A DNA stretch of 52,912 nucleotides. It comes from Acanthamoeba castellanii str. Neff. Lineage: Eukaryota; Discosea; Longamoebia; Acanthamoebidae. Positions 1 to 10,623 of this stretch are shown here, in pieces. The position numbers and the translations under genes were made by a program. The stretch is taken from assembly GCF_000313135.1 (NCBI RefSeq), contig NW_004457343.1, positions 51,007-103,918 of the forward strand, given 5' to 3'. Position 1 is the first letter of the stretch. Each line of letters starts with the position of its first letter. The notes beneath the pieces were generated by a model. The model ran no database searches and was not told where the DNA came from. It was given only the letters and a program-made list of their open reading frames with translations.

Positions 1-181
1 GTGCTCCATGAGCTGCACGGCCACAACCCGTCGCGCTCCTCCACCATCGGCCTCACTTCCCCACACCGCACAACCCCCGGTCAAGTCGGTACAACACGCG
101 CACACATGCACACACGCACACCCTACACAACACGCACACATGCACACACGCACACCCTACACAACACGCGCTGAGTCGACG

Positions 182-226
<45 letters not shown>

Positions 227-1382
227 GGCGGTGGTGCAGGCGTGTGGATGCTGGTGTGTTCGGGCGGGCGGTACTTCAACGTGGGTCCGCCGTCATCGTC
301 GCCGTTCCCCCTGGCCGCGTGGACCACCGGCGGACTGCGCGAGCGGTTCGAGAGCGTGCGCGCGCAGGAGACCGAGGACCGCCGTGGCCGCACCACCGCC
401 ATCGCCAGCCAGGCGCACGACAGGCACGACTTTGATTGGTGCGGATCGGGCGGCCTCTTCGACGACGAGGACGCCTACAAGGCCTGGCACATCAAGAGGT
501 CCGTCGTTAATTTAATAGATGACATTTTTTTTTCTCTTTTATTATATTTTATGAATATTTCTTACATATTAACTGTGCAGTTGGCATGAGGGCGAGCCCT
601 GTCGGCAGCTGAGCTGTCCCGCGGCGGCACGAAGTGTCGCCGGCCTCCACGTGTGGCCGCCGGAGCTGGCCGCCGTGGCGGGCTGGGCCAACGGCCACTT
701 CCTCACCCAGGAGGCCGGCGGCCTCCTCTACTTCCACCTGGTCAACGGCGTCGTGCTCTCCTCCTGGGTGAGTGGACTCACTGAACCCCCCCCCCTCTCC
801 TCCCTTCTGCTCATTTCGCGCGTGTTCTCAAATGCGCCACACGTGTGCCGTGTCGTGTGCCGTGTCGTGTGCTGTGTCGTGCGTGTCGTGTCGTGTCGTG
901 TCGTGTGCGAACAGCGCATCGAATCAAGCGGCGTAGTGCGGGAGTCGTTTTGTCGGGCGCCTTTGTCGCGCCTCACGCCCAGCGATGTGTTCGCAGCCAA
1001 CGCCACCGAGCTGCCCTCCGGCCAGAAGGTCAGCGCCCGCTCCCGCCAAGAAACCACCACCGACCATCACACCCTCCAACTCTGCGCTGTGTGTCGTGTC
1101 GTGTGTCGTGTGTCGTGTCGTGTCGTGTGTCGTATGGTGCAGGTGATGACCCACGACCAGTTCCTGGCCGGGCTGGCGCAGTGGACGAACCGCGACAAAC
1201 AGTGCGTGGTGAGCCCCACCGGGGTGCATGTACTGTATGACGCCGGGCGCGGCTTCCCGCACGTTCGGCAGTGCCGGGTCTACCACCTGGACGCGGGGTC
1301 CGTCGCCCGCTCCAACCGCGAGTTCGTGCTCGACGGCGACGGCGACAAAGTGGCCTTCTTCCCCGCTAGGCGTGCTGGCTAA
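1..1382 (+). CDS. Unrecognised protein, 5' end outside window
   Basis: Five exons keep one reading frame: <1-88, 240-498, 581-767, 915-1028 and 1143-1382, ending at TAA. The first visible exon is read from base 1 (VLHELHGHNPSRSS). The product is soluble-looking and ends in DGDGDKVAFFPARRAG. The middle exons are rich in Trp, Gly and charged residues (VWMLVCSGGRYFNVGP; LHVWPPELAAVAGWANGHF). I see no signal peptide, membrane segment or family signature in the visible part. Intron 1 (89-239) holds a TTG trinucleotide run, and introns 3 and 4 hold TCGTG runs typical of this genome. Splice phases agree at every junction, so the exon chain is fairly secure. The function is not assignable. Confidence 0.7.
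182..226 (+). repeat. TTG/TGT trinucleotide microsatellite in intron 1
   Basis: About 15 uninterrupted TGT units lie just upstream of the acceptor of intron 1 of the first gene. It probably serves as part of the pyrimidine/T-rich acceptor region. Its length is likely to vary between strains. Confidence 0.85.
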
Positions 1383-1637
1383 AAAAGGAAAAAGGAACAA
1401 AAGGAACACCCGCGGGCCGCGAAACCTCTTTGCCTTCTTTTTCCAACTCTCTTCTCTTTCCGGCTTACTCGACAAGACGCCTGTCTCATCGTTCAGCTCA
1501 TAGCGAACTGCTTGGTATATTTTACTTCACCTCACCAACCTGCCTTTTTTGGTGATGATCTGGCAATCTGCATTTGATTTTGATGTAGCGACCTTCTTAC
1601 ATTTATGCATTTTGTAACTTAACAATAACCAGGCGAC

Positions 1638-2018
1638 ATGTCTGGCTACCAGAGACTGAATGAGGAACCGCCTCCGCCGCAGTACGCGCCGCAGTATGGG
1701 CAGCAGCCGCAGCACTACCCTCCCCCGCCGGAGGGGGCGCGGCGTGGTGGTGATGGTGATGGTCGTGGTGGGGCTGGTGATGGTCGTGATGGTCGTGGTG
1801 GTGCTGCGGCGGATAGGCCTGGGGCGGGGGCTGATAGGCCTGGGGCGGGGGCTGGAAGCCTTGGGGCACGCTGTATTGCGGCGGGGGAGGGTAGTGCTGT
1901 GATCATCCACACCCAGTCGAGTGGCACCAACCACGCCCTGTGGTGTCTCGTCACCGTGCTCACCGGCGGTCTCGCCCTTCCCTGCTGGCTGTGCGCCTGC
2001 TGCGCCGACGGCTGCTAG
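1638..2018 (+). CDS. Proline-rich small membrane protein with apparently inverted central segment
   Basis: A single exon of 126 codons starts MSGYQRLNEEPPPPQYAPQY and ends with a hydrophobic Cys-rich tail (HALWCLVTVLTGGLALPCWL, then CACCADGC). This layout is like small XYPPX-type proline-rich tail-anchored proteins. The middle (about residues 32-80) is an odd Gly/Arg/Asp stretch. The opposite strand of exactly that stretch encodes the expected Pro/Gln/Tyr repeats (QAYQPPPQAYPP) plus a His/Asp run. The stretch is bounded by perfect 21-bp inverted repeats, and flipping it leaves the reading frame open. The natural protein is therefore probably the flipped form. The family is tentative and no function is claimed. 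The gene lies head to tail after gene 1 and convergent with the PARP gene. Confidence 0.65.
   Translation: MSGYQRLNEEPPPPQYAPQYGQQPQHYPPPPEGARRGGDGDGRGGAGDGRDGRGGAAADRPGAGADRPGAGAGSLGARCIAAGEGSAVIIHTQSSGTNHALWCLVTVLTGGLALPCWLCACCADGC
1710..1899. repeat. Perfect 21-bp inverted repeats flanking a 148-bp segment inside a CDS
   Basis: The arms are 1710-1730 and 1879-1899. Each is the exact reverse complement of the other, and identity stops abruptly at both ends. The 148-bp spacer (1731-1878) reads as coding in either orientation because the arms keep the same frame. The left arm encodes QHYPPPP and the right arm encodes AGEGSA. Confidence 0.95.
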
Positions 2019-2183
2019 ACTCCAGTAAATGACTGAGTTGGGTGGGGTGACGTTCACAAATGAATGTAAATGGGATTTTACTTCATTTCAGCAGAAGAAG
2101 AGGCGGAGACCACGGTTGTTGTGTTCAAAGAAGAGCAGGAAGAAGAAGAAAAAGGAGAAGGCCAGCAGGCAGGCGCCTGAGGC

Positions 2184-3051
2184 TCAGCCCTCCTGCTCAC
2201 GCTCCTCCGCTTCCTTGGACTCGAACGAGATCACGTACCGCGGCATGACCTGGTCCGGCTCCTGCAGGAACGATCATCATCACCCCACCCACCACCAACA
2301 TCGAAGGTCAGCAACAAAATGCGGCCTCGTGTGTGTGTGTGTGGTTGTGCGGGCACGTACGAAGATGATGATTTCGTTTCCCTTGGGCGAGCAGTGCGAG
2401 TCGTAGCCGGTCTTGCGGCCCGCTCCGTCCATCCGCCCGTCGCACCGATACGACTTGCCCTTCATCACCTGCTCCACATATGTGAGCGCGTGCGGTGTGC
2501 GTGTGCGCGCGTGTGTGTGTCGTGTGTGTCGTGTGTGTTACCTTGCACAGGAGAATCTGGTCGGACTGTCGCTCCTCGGAGTACCACATGGCATAGTCGG
2601 AGTAGATGGAGAAGTAGATGCCCTTCCCGAAGAACCCGTCGTCGAGCACCGTGATGTCGAGCTCCTCCTCCTCCTCCGACACCACCACCTTCTTCTTGCT
2701 CTTGCTCTTCGACGTCGTCGTCGTGATCTTCTTCTTCTTGTTCTTCACCACCTTGTAGCTCGCCGCGGCCTTGGCGGGCTTCTTGCCGCCGCCGCCGCTG
2801 TTCGAGTCCTTTTCGCTGGGCAGCTTGGTGGGCGGCAGGAAGCCGGTCTTGGCAATCCCCTCGATGCTGGGCCGCGACGTGCCGTGGAAGGCCAGGACCT
2901 CGTTGACGTCGCTCCCCGCCGCCGTCAGCTCGCTCTTCTTGGCCCGGTACTTCTCCTGCAGGTCCCGATTCACCACGATCCACACCTGGCGCGGTACCAC
3001 CACGACGACCACCACCATTCTTTTGTTAGCCGCGCGCACGTGCGATGCGTG

Positions 3052-3111
<60 letters not shown>

Positions 3112-4862
3112 GTCGTGTGTGTCGTGTGCGGTTGTACACCTCTTTGATGGAGTAGTTGCCCTGGGCCTTGGCCATGGTCTGGTAGAACTGGGCGGCCACC
3201 TTGGAGAACACGCCCTGCGACACGCACACCGCACACGCGACACACGATCGAATCAGCTCTCGCGGTCTGCACAGGTAGTGACCACGAGGCTGGGGTCGAA
3301 AGAGAAGAAGAACGAAGAACGAAGCAAAACCTCCTGCTGCGCGGTCATCTTGCGCGACTTGGAGAGTTTGATGTAGCCGAAGCCGCCGCTGCTTTCCAAA
3401 AGCGCACGCTCCTCGTCCACCTCGATGTCGTCGTCCTTCTGCAAGCAAGAAGTCAAACGAACACGAACACGAACAAGAACAAGTAAGCAGGTGTCGAACG
3501 CAGTGATGATGACGACGACGATGTCGAAGAAGAAGAAGAGGGAGGGCATCGGGGGCAGCGTACCCTCTCACCATCGTCGTACTCGTCTTCGGTCCACCCG
3601 AACTCCTGCAGGATGTCGAAGTGGTCCTTGTCCGGCACGTTATGCGTGCGCCTGCGGGCAGAGAAAGAAAATAAAATACAATACAATAATAAATCAACAA
3701 ATAAATAAATAGCAACACTTGAAATAAATAAAATAATAAGTAACTATACCGGAAGCCGCGTAGGATGCGCTTTTCGTCGGGGGTGATCTTGTTCTTGGCC
3801 AGAATGACCTGCACCACGCATCGGTAGGCCTCCTTCCCCGACGAATCCCCGCCCTGCTGTCAACGCGTTCCACACAACACCGCACACGCACCACCGCACA
3901 CACCGCACACGCACACGCCGCACACGCACGCACCGCACACACCGCAGGTGAGCGCGGTGCTGGCACGTATTGTTTACGTGCTGGGCATATAGAGGCCAGG
4001 GTACCCTGGTGGAGGAGGTGGACGTTGTCGTCGGTGATGATGCGACGGAGGACGGCGTGGGCGCGCTGGGTGTGGGCGTGGGGGCCGGAGCGGCGGGCGC
4101 GGGCGCGACAGCCGACGAAGGTGCCGGCGGGGCGGCTTTCTTGGTGGCCGCGGCCTTCTTCGTCGTCGCTGCCTTCTTCACTTTCTTCTCCTTCTTGGGC
4201 TTGTCGTCAACGCCCGGATGCTTGAACTCTGCAGGAGCCGCCACCAAACGACAAAAAGTCAGCAAAACGGTCGACGGATCGTACGCGCACACGCACACGA
4301 CACCACCGCACACGACACGAGCGCCCAGACGAGGGAGAGAGGCGATTGCAGCAGGTGTGTGGTACCTTTGAAGTGTTGTGGGTTCTGCTCGGACGTTGCG
4401 TAACGTACAGCGCAGGGCAGCACAAAAGATTTGAGTAAAACATACATTCGACGATGGTAAATCATCAAAAAAGACCAAATAATCGATCAGTAGTACCTTG
4501 CGGTAGCAGTTGGCGCCGTACCAACACGGGGGTCGATCGTCTTCTTCGTCTTCTTCTTCCTCCTCATCTACGTCTGTGTCGCCCCCTGCCGCGTTTTGCA
4601 GTTCCTCATCCACATCCGTGTCGCCCCCTTCTTCCTCCATCGCTGCATTTGTCGGGACGGCGGGCTCCAATTTGGCCTTCTTGCTGGGGCTCTCTTCTAC
4701 TTCATCTGTCGTTGGCGTAGTTGACGTGGTGGGAGGGCAATTTTCATTTTGCGAATTTTGTGAGCTGCTCAGCTGCGGTTGTGAAGATGTCGGCGCTGCA
4801 GGTGCAGAAGATGTAGGTACGGCTGGCTCTGCTGCACTCGTATGTTTTCTCTTGGGCGGCAT
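2184..4862 (-). CDS. PARP-type ADP-ribosyltransferase with PBZ zinc finger
   Basis: Ten exons: 4497-4862, 4366-4384, 4005-4228, 3750-3853, 3564-3651, 3331-3438, 3140-3214, 2542-2985, 2361-2468 and 2184-2261, giving 537 residues. The N-terminus has nuclear-signal-like clusters (MPPKRKH, PSKKAKLE) and acidic runs. A PBZ poly(ADP-ribose)-binding finger (about 112-134) is assembled over three exons: CWYGANCYRK, NPQHFK, EFKHPG. A Lys/Ala-rich histone-H1-like linker follows. The catalytic domain (329-537) shows H362 in AFHGTS, Y452 in GKGIYFS and E508 in GNEIIIF, the H-Y-E triad of PARPs that can make chains. No WGR domain is visible. A 45-residue Lys/Ser/Glu-rich insert separates the H and Y motifs. 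By family knowledge it should act in the nucleus in DNA-damage signalling. Chain-forming activity is inferred. Confidence 0.9.
3053..3106. repeat. GT dinucleotide microsatellite in PARP intron 7
   Basis: An almost pure alternating TG/GT run of about 25 units sits in the intron between the exons ending at 3140 and starting at 2985 (CA on the gene strand). Confidence 0.9.
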
Positions 4863-5022
4863 CTTCTTTGACCACTGTCTTTGATGAAAGTTGAACCCTA
4901 ATCCCTTCGCGCCAAACTCAATTTTGCTTTTCCCGTAAAAAATTAGAAAAATTGTTTGTTTTTGTGTTGCATTGTAATAATAGTCATGCCTGTAAAAGGA
5001 ATACGTTGGTGGTGGTTCGCCT

Positions 5023-5669
5023 TCACCTCCTCTCGAGTTTCTTGCCCTTTATCTTCTCCTCCTTGGCCAGCTCAGCGGTGTGGGGTCTCCTGAGCAGGTG
5101 GATCACCGTGGAGGCGTCGGGGTGCTGCAGGTGCGCCTCGTTGCTCACAAAGTAGACGAAGCCCGGCGGACACTTCACCTCCACCGTCGTCTTGCCCAAC
5201 CTGCGTCGACAAAGTTGTCAGCGAGCGAAGCAAAAGAGAGAGAGAGAGAGAAAGAATGAAGGGGGTAGGGTACGGAGGGTGGTTGTAGCGGATGGTGAAC
5301 TTCTCATCTTGCAAGTCGGCCAGGCGCATGCCGAACTCGCCCTTGGGTCCCATGGGCGACGTGCCCAGAAGGGGCAGACTGGTCTCCTTAGCAAAAACGA
5401 CGCACGACTGATTGGGCTCCACCATGTACCGGTCGTGCTTCACCATGGGCGTGCCTGCATGATTGATGCAAACAAAGAATAGAGGCAAAAGGTGAGTTGC
5501 TCACGAGACAAAGGTGTTGTGGGTTAAAGGGGGGGCAACCACCTTCTTGTCCCCACTCGCACTTGGGGTCGCAGAACTCGAGCTTGTGGTCTGTCTCGTT
5601 GACCAAGAAGATGTTGAGAGGTCTATGGCCCTCCAGTTCTCTGTTTGTAAAGAACGTCATTGTGGGCAT
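5023..5669 (-). CDS. Small protein of unknown function
   Basis: Three exons (5543-5669, 5274-5454 and 5023-5200) join in phase to 161 residues. It starts MPTMTFFTNRELEGHRPLNI and ends with a basic tail KIKGKKLERR. The body alternates short hydrophobic and polar stretches (NIFLVNETDHKLEF; KFTIRYNHPP; TTVEVKCPPGFVYFV), suggesting a compact beta-rich domain. There is no signal peptide or membrane segment. ATG at 5669 follows a TATA-like ATATAAAAG on the opposite strand. An in-frame ATG three codons later is an alternative start. I do not recognise the family. Confidence 0.7.
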
Positions 5670-6173
5670 ATAAAAGTTGGGGTTGTAGTTGTTTGTCTTC
5701 TATCAGTTGTTGTGGTTGGTGTCCACCGCACAGCCTACCCGCATGCGAAGGAGTGGGGACATGGATGACAGTGTGAGAGAAGAGGTCGAGAACTCCAACA
5801 CCGTCACCTGAAATATCAACTGGAACGCGCTCCCTTCTCTTCCTCCCTCCTCTACGCCCGTGGAATGTCCGTTCGGGCATTAGTTCGAAAAAGGTAATTG
5901 ATAAAATGTCGGACTTAAAACCAAACGCACCGGTTGGGTAGTGCAGGTGCCGAGTCTGGCAACCAGGTGAGTTCACTGTTCTTGTCTTCTCACGGCGTAA
6001 AAGGCCGAGAGCCAGGTCATTGGGTGACCGACCTCCACCTGCATTGAGTGCCAAGTGTCCCCGCAATCCGTCATGTCCATCACACCACCTGAAAAGGCCT
6101 GGACCGCACCAGCTCTCTTCACTTGCATAACCCACACCAACCACCTTACCACCCACCACCACTACAACTGCTA
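5670..6173. other. Divergent intergenic region
   Basis: About 500 bp lie between the divergently transcribed small unknown gene and the dioxygenase. The open frames here have erratic composition and no conserved motif. It is probably shared promoter sequence. I see no RNA gene in it. Confidence 0.5.
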
Positions 6174-7345
6174 ATGAACACAGCGGCCACGTTTCTGGTT
6201 CTCGTGCTGGCAGTAGTGCAGCTGCAGCTCCTTCTCGCCGACGGTCACGTTGTCCGTACGTCTTGTCTCCCAGGCATTAGGAGTTGAAGATGAAGACAAC
6301 GCTTAACCTCCTGTTTTCTTTCATTTCTCTAAAGCTCGTGGCATCATCGAGAGGCGAGGCGTGTCAAGTTGCCACAAGAGGCAGGCGGCCGACGACTCCA
6401 CCACGTCGTGCCTCCTGCAGCCCGAGTTGACTGAGGTCCCTACTATTGGCCCAACTCCACCGTCCGCCGCAACGTCACGTGTGACTTCCCCCATCATACT
6501 GCTGCGCCTACTCGTGCCCAATTCTAACACCTTCGATCGACACACCCAAGGGAGGGAAAGGAAGGCGTGCCTCTCTTCCTGAACATGACGGTGGTCGACG
6601 CAGCCACCTGCGAGCCCTTGTCGACGCCGCCGTAGAGGTGGCACTCGTTCTTTCAAGTCTTGCTTATGTTCTTCTTGTTGCGGCGGCTGTGCTGAATGGT
6701 TTCATCTTTTCGGGTCACACAACAGATCTGGCACTGCGACGCGCTGGGCGTCTACTCGCACTACACGTCGGCCGGGGTGGGCGGCCTCAACAGCTCGCGT
6801 GCCACGGACAATTCGACCTTCCTCCGCGGCGTGCAGCTCTCGGACCAGGCCGGCCTGGTGGGGTTCGACACCATCTTCCCGGGCTACTACGTGGGCCGCG
6901 ACACCCACATCCACCTCAAGGTCCACCTCAACGGCAGCCTGGCCGCCGTCAACCAGACCAGCACCGGCCTCGAGAATGATGACGTCAACACCAACCAAAC
7001 CACCGCCTACTACTACTATGCTGGGGGCAGCGTCGTGCACACGGGCCAGCTGTTCTTCGAGGACGCCGTGAGCGACGCCATTGACGCGCTGGCGCCCTAC
7101 AGCACCAACCCTGGCAACCGCACGCTTCTGGATGAGGACAACATCTACGCCGGGGTGACCAACGCGTCCTACGGTCTGCTCGACGTGGCCTACCGCAACT
7201 CCTCGCAGGGCTACGCCGGCGGCCTGGTCGCCACCATCATCCTCGGTATCGACACCTCGGCCAGGCCGCCGACGACGAGAGCGGCCCAACTGGCGGCGGT
7301 CCCGACCAACCGTTGCCCCCGGGAGGCGCTCCTGGCAGCCCCTAA
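6174..7345 (+). pseudogene. Secreted intradiol ring-cleavage dioxygenase with three frame breaks
   Basis: Exons 6174-6255, 6335-6478, 6551-6637 and 6726-7345. Exon 1 encodes a signal peptide (MNTAATFLVLVLAVVQLQLL). The body is an extracellular intradiol dioxygenase (catechol-type, Fe3+): GPYYWPNS, VVDAATCEPL, IWHCDALGVYSHY, FLRGVQLSDQAG, FPGYYVGRDTHIH. The usual iron ligands, two Tyr and two His, are all present. Three places need one extra base to keep frame: near 6433-6437 (TE|GPYYW), near 6621-6624 (PLS|NAAVE) and near 7260-7264 (DTSA|QAADDE, giving a Gly/Pro-rich tail ending at 7345). Each fits a base lost from a short homopolymer. The gene is therefore either a recent pseudogene or an intact gene carrying sequence errors. 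Conserved ligands favour errors. Without the last correction the frame runs on to 7361. Confidence 0.8.
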
Positions 7346-7437
7346 GCCACACGTTCCATGAAAGAACGCACGACACACGCAGCCTTTATTGTACTGATCT
7401 TGAATAAAAGCGAGATCGGTCATTGAAAGAGAAGGCG

Positions 7438-9049
7438 TCAGGGCAACGGGGTGCCGGTGAGGGGGTCGTAGTGGATGACCTGTTCGCGGCGCTGGCCCTG
7501 CCCTGCTGTCTCGACGACCGTGAGCCGTCCCCCGTACGCATCGTCGGTCGTGGCCACCTCCGCCCACGGGGCGCCGTTGCGATGAATCCGGACCGTGGCC
7601 CCGTCGGGCGTCGCCTGGACCATCTCCACCGCGTAGGACACGTCCACGCGGTAGGCCGGCCCGCCGCGCAGCTGCTCGACCACCCACCGGTCGCACTGCG
7701 GTGACTGCACCGCCGGCGAGCGCGGGCCGCTGCCGGGCGGCAGGGTCAGGTGGTGCCCGCTCCGCACGCTCTTCAGGCCGCCGTCGGCGCCGACCGTCCA
7801 CCAGCTCCCGGGGTCGGTCGCGTTCTTCCACTGCACCACTTGGTCGCCGGCTCCGGTCTTCGCCGCGCGCACATGCAGAAAGCGCCACGACCGTGCGCTG
7901 CACCAGACGGTGACGCCGCCGTTGAAGAACTGCACCCACGCGCTGCCCTCGTCGGTTCGCTTGTTCCAGGCCACGACCGGGTCGCGGTCGGCCTGCTTCG
8001 ACTGGCGCACGTGCAGGTGCATGTCCGATGAGGACCCGTGCCTGACGCCCACGAGCGGCCCAAACTCGAGTGCGCCGTCGTCGCGCACAAACATGCCAAA
8101 CACGCCGAGCGACCAGCCGCGGTGGACGGTGAGCGCGGGGTCTAGTCGGCCGGCGGAGGTCAGGTACAGGTGCGGCGTCAGGTCCCTGCCGAGGTGCAGG
8201 AGTTTGGGCTCCGTCGGTGTGCCGCGGATGGCCACGTGGAAGTGGGCCCCGCGGCCGCTGTGGTCGTCGTGAAGCGGGTTGTTGGTCTCGAAGCCCATCA
8301 GCTTGACATGCACTCCGCGCTGTGCCAGGGCCGCACCCCAGCCGCTGTCGAGCAGCACCGCCCGCACGGCAAACTGGTAGGCGATGGCCGCCTGCGATTG
8401 GACGCACAGCAGCTCCGCCGAGGCCGCGGCTCCGTAGCCACCGCGGGCCGCGGCGGCCCAGAACCGGGCCGGTGGCACGCGGCCCGGGGCGTGGTGTTCG
8501 ATGCGCTGGTTGAGGCCAAGCTGTTGGTCGTAGACAATGTCGGTGTGGACCTCGATGGGCGCCCAGATTCCCTTGTAGCCCGGGTCTGGCGGTGACCCGA
8601 CCACCTCCATATCGAGCGCCACCGAGCCCCAGCCGCCACTGTCCCCATCGCCGCTCTCGGGCGTGGGCGTGGTTGCAATGCGACCGGCCGCACCGCGAAC
8701 AGCGCCGCTTACGACCCTGAGCGAGGCCGGCGGGGCGTCGCCCCACTTGACGCGCAGGTTGTGGGCCATGAGGGGGTTGGGCGGCCCAACAACGAAGACG
8801 ACGGCGTCGGTGGCCGAGACGAAGGCGTGGCGGAGGTGGGGCGCGTGGGGCTGGCCGACCAGGGACCACAGGGCGTCGTCGATGAGCTCGGTCAGGAGGG
8901 GTCTTGGTGGCCCCGTCGGCCTGCCAGCCCAGGAAGAGGCGCCAGGGGTCACGCGTGGCGACGGTCGGGTAAGGGCAGTTGCTGCAGGCCGCGGCGGCAG
9001 TGGACCTGACGATACGAACGGCGGTCCAACACGAGGCAGACCCAGCCAT
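7438..9049 (-). CDS. Unknown protein with C-terminal lectin-like repeats, one frameshift
   Basis: A long intronless frame runs from 8952 to the stop at 7438. An upstream stretch with a good start context (ATG at 9049, MAGSASCWTAVRIVRS, then TRDPWRLFLGWQADG) lies in another frame. It joins the main frame if one base in the C-run near 8895 is removed. The central part contains GRGAHFHVAIRG preceded by NNPLHDDHSG, an arrangement of His and Asp that could bind metal. The last 220 residues have Trp-spaced repeats (DPVVAWNKRTDEGSAWVQF; DQVVQWKNATDPGSWW) like ricin-type beta-trefoil or other carbohydrate-binding modules. No signal peptide is obvious. If the upstream part is not coding, the start is at 8952. 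Function unknown. Confidence 0.6.
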
Positions 9050-9410
9050 GGTGGGTTTGGGGGGAACTGCCTCAGTGGGGGAGGAGGCCGACATCATCAT
9101 CTTGTTGTGGGGTGACTTGTTGCTTACGGTGGAAGTTATGTGGTCTCGAACAGAAGCTTCGTTTTGGGTGGGGCCGCTATTGGCTGTTCGCTGCAAAACG
9201 CTTCGCTCGCTGGCAATTCTGCGCCTTCGGGTTCGATTAGACGTGACGAACGCGTACGACTACAACTACTACGGAGGGTTTATAATTACAGCAGTGACAA
9301 GAAGGAGAGGATGAGAGAGAAGAGGAGAACGAACGGAGAGGCCAGGGGAAGGAAGCGGAGGTGATCGTCTCGTGAACGGCCGATCAAGCACCGGCCGGTC
9401 AGCCAGCCGC
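9050..9410. other. Intergenic region
   Basis: This stretch separates the start of the lectin-like gene from the end of the coiled-coil gene, both on the minus strand. It is moderately AT-rich near 9260-9300. I see no further gene, and it is presumably promoter and 3' UTR. Confidence 0.5.
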
Positions 9411-10623
9411 TCACTCGGCTCCATCGTCATCGTCCTTCTCCTCGTTCTCGGTCGAAGCGCTTTCCGTATCGCTGGTTGATGTGTCGTCGGTGTCGCTGGT
9501 CGTCTCTCCCTCCCCTGTGGAGTGCGGTAGAAGAAGAAGAAGAAACGCGTAAGATGGCGGCGCGGTTGGGTGCAGGAGGCGTGTGCGGTGGGAGTGTACC
9601 TTGTTTGGCTTCGAGCTTCTTGAGCTTCTTCTTGAGCTTTTTGAGCTTCTTCCTCATGGAGTCCTGCCAGTACTCGGCCTCCATTCGCCGCTCACCCTCC
9701 TTGTGCAGGGCGTCCATGAGGTCTTTCTCCACCTTCTGCAGCTTCTTCTCGTACTCCTCGTTCGAGTCCTGGAGCGAGGCGTTTCGCTCCTTGGCCTTCT
9801 CGAGCCGCTCCATGATCGACTTGTACTTTCGCTCCTTGGACTTGGTAGATTGCTTGAGTCGCTCGATGGTCTCCTCGTAGGAGTAGACCAGCTCGTTCTC
9901 CCGCTTGTACCGATCCTTCCAGTACTTGATTTGATCTGACGTCGAAGATGCCGATGTGCCGCTACTCGATTTGGAACTCTCGCCGTTGACGGCGGCAGAT
10001 GAAGTGGAGGAGGATGAGGAAGAGGTTGCACCGGATTCCTCCTTCTTCATTTCGTCTATCTCTCGAGCGAGAGTGTCCATCTTCTTGCGATGTTCGGTCA
10101 ATTCACGCTTGAGCTCCTCCTTCTCCTCCTCGACCTTGGCGTGCGCCTCATGCAGCTCCTCGATCGCATCCTCCTTCTCGCGCAGCTGCCCCTCGAGAGC
10201 CTTCATTCTCTCGTATAGCGCTGCCGGCTGATCAGGGCCACCTATTGAGCCGCTGCCGTACATGCCGATGCCGTTCCCCATCGAGCCCATGTCCTTGGGC
10301 GCGTAGAGGGCCATGACGGTGTCGAGCCGCTTCTGGAGCTGCGCATTTTCCATCACTTGCTCCTCCAGGCAGAAGGTGAGCACGTTGATCCGTCGCTCGT
10401 ACTCCTGCGCCTTCTCCTCGAGCGATGGCCCATTCGAAGATGAGGTGGTTGCAGAGACGGGGGGATGGGGTGGGGCTTTCGAGTTGGAGGAGAGGGCGTT
10501 GAGGGACGCCTTGCGCGCGGCTGTGGGTTTGGGCTTTTCCATCGCTTCCACCTCGTCTGTCCATCCCTGATTTGATGTTTGCTTCTTCGATGAGCCACCA
10601 GAGAGTTGGCGCATGAAATTCAT
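9411..10623 (-). CDS. Coiled-coil protein with acidic tail
   Basis: Two exons, 9600-10623 and 9411-9514, give 375 residues. The chosen ATG (10623, MNFMRQLSGGSSKKQ) has an A-rich context. An in-frame upstream ATG at 10680 is possible. Three heptad-rich blocks are visible: about residues 75-120 (EEKAQEYERRINVLTFCLEE), 150-200 (LEGQLREKEDAIEELHEAHA) and 240-340 (YWKDRYKRENELVYSYEETI), ending in a Lys/Leu helix (KKLKKLKKKLKKLEAK). A Ser/Thr-rich linker separates the last two. Exon 2 adds a Ser/Thr/Asp/Glu tail (TTSDTDDTSTSDTESAS). It is probably a structural or scaffold protein. No named family is recognised. Confidence 0.8.

Noticed and set aside
841..1140. TCGTG-rich tracts resembling a minisatellite or CRISPR-like array
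   Set aside because: These are simple pentamer runs confined to introns and found in many genes here. There are no spacers of constant length.
2308..3243. Long Thr/His-rich open frames through the PARP introns
   Set aside because: They are produced by reading CACACA/GTGTGT intron runs. The spliced PARP exons explain the region better.
5623..6162. Minus-strand open frame of about 180 codons
   Set aside because: Composition is irregular, there is no motif, and it overlaps the divergent promoter region of two supported genes.
6434..6560. Explaining the dioxygenase frame break at 6434 by a GT donor after ACTGAG
   Set aside because: It would splice out the conserved GPYYWPNS block that is plainly present in the next frame.
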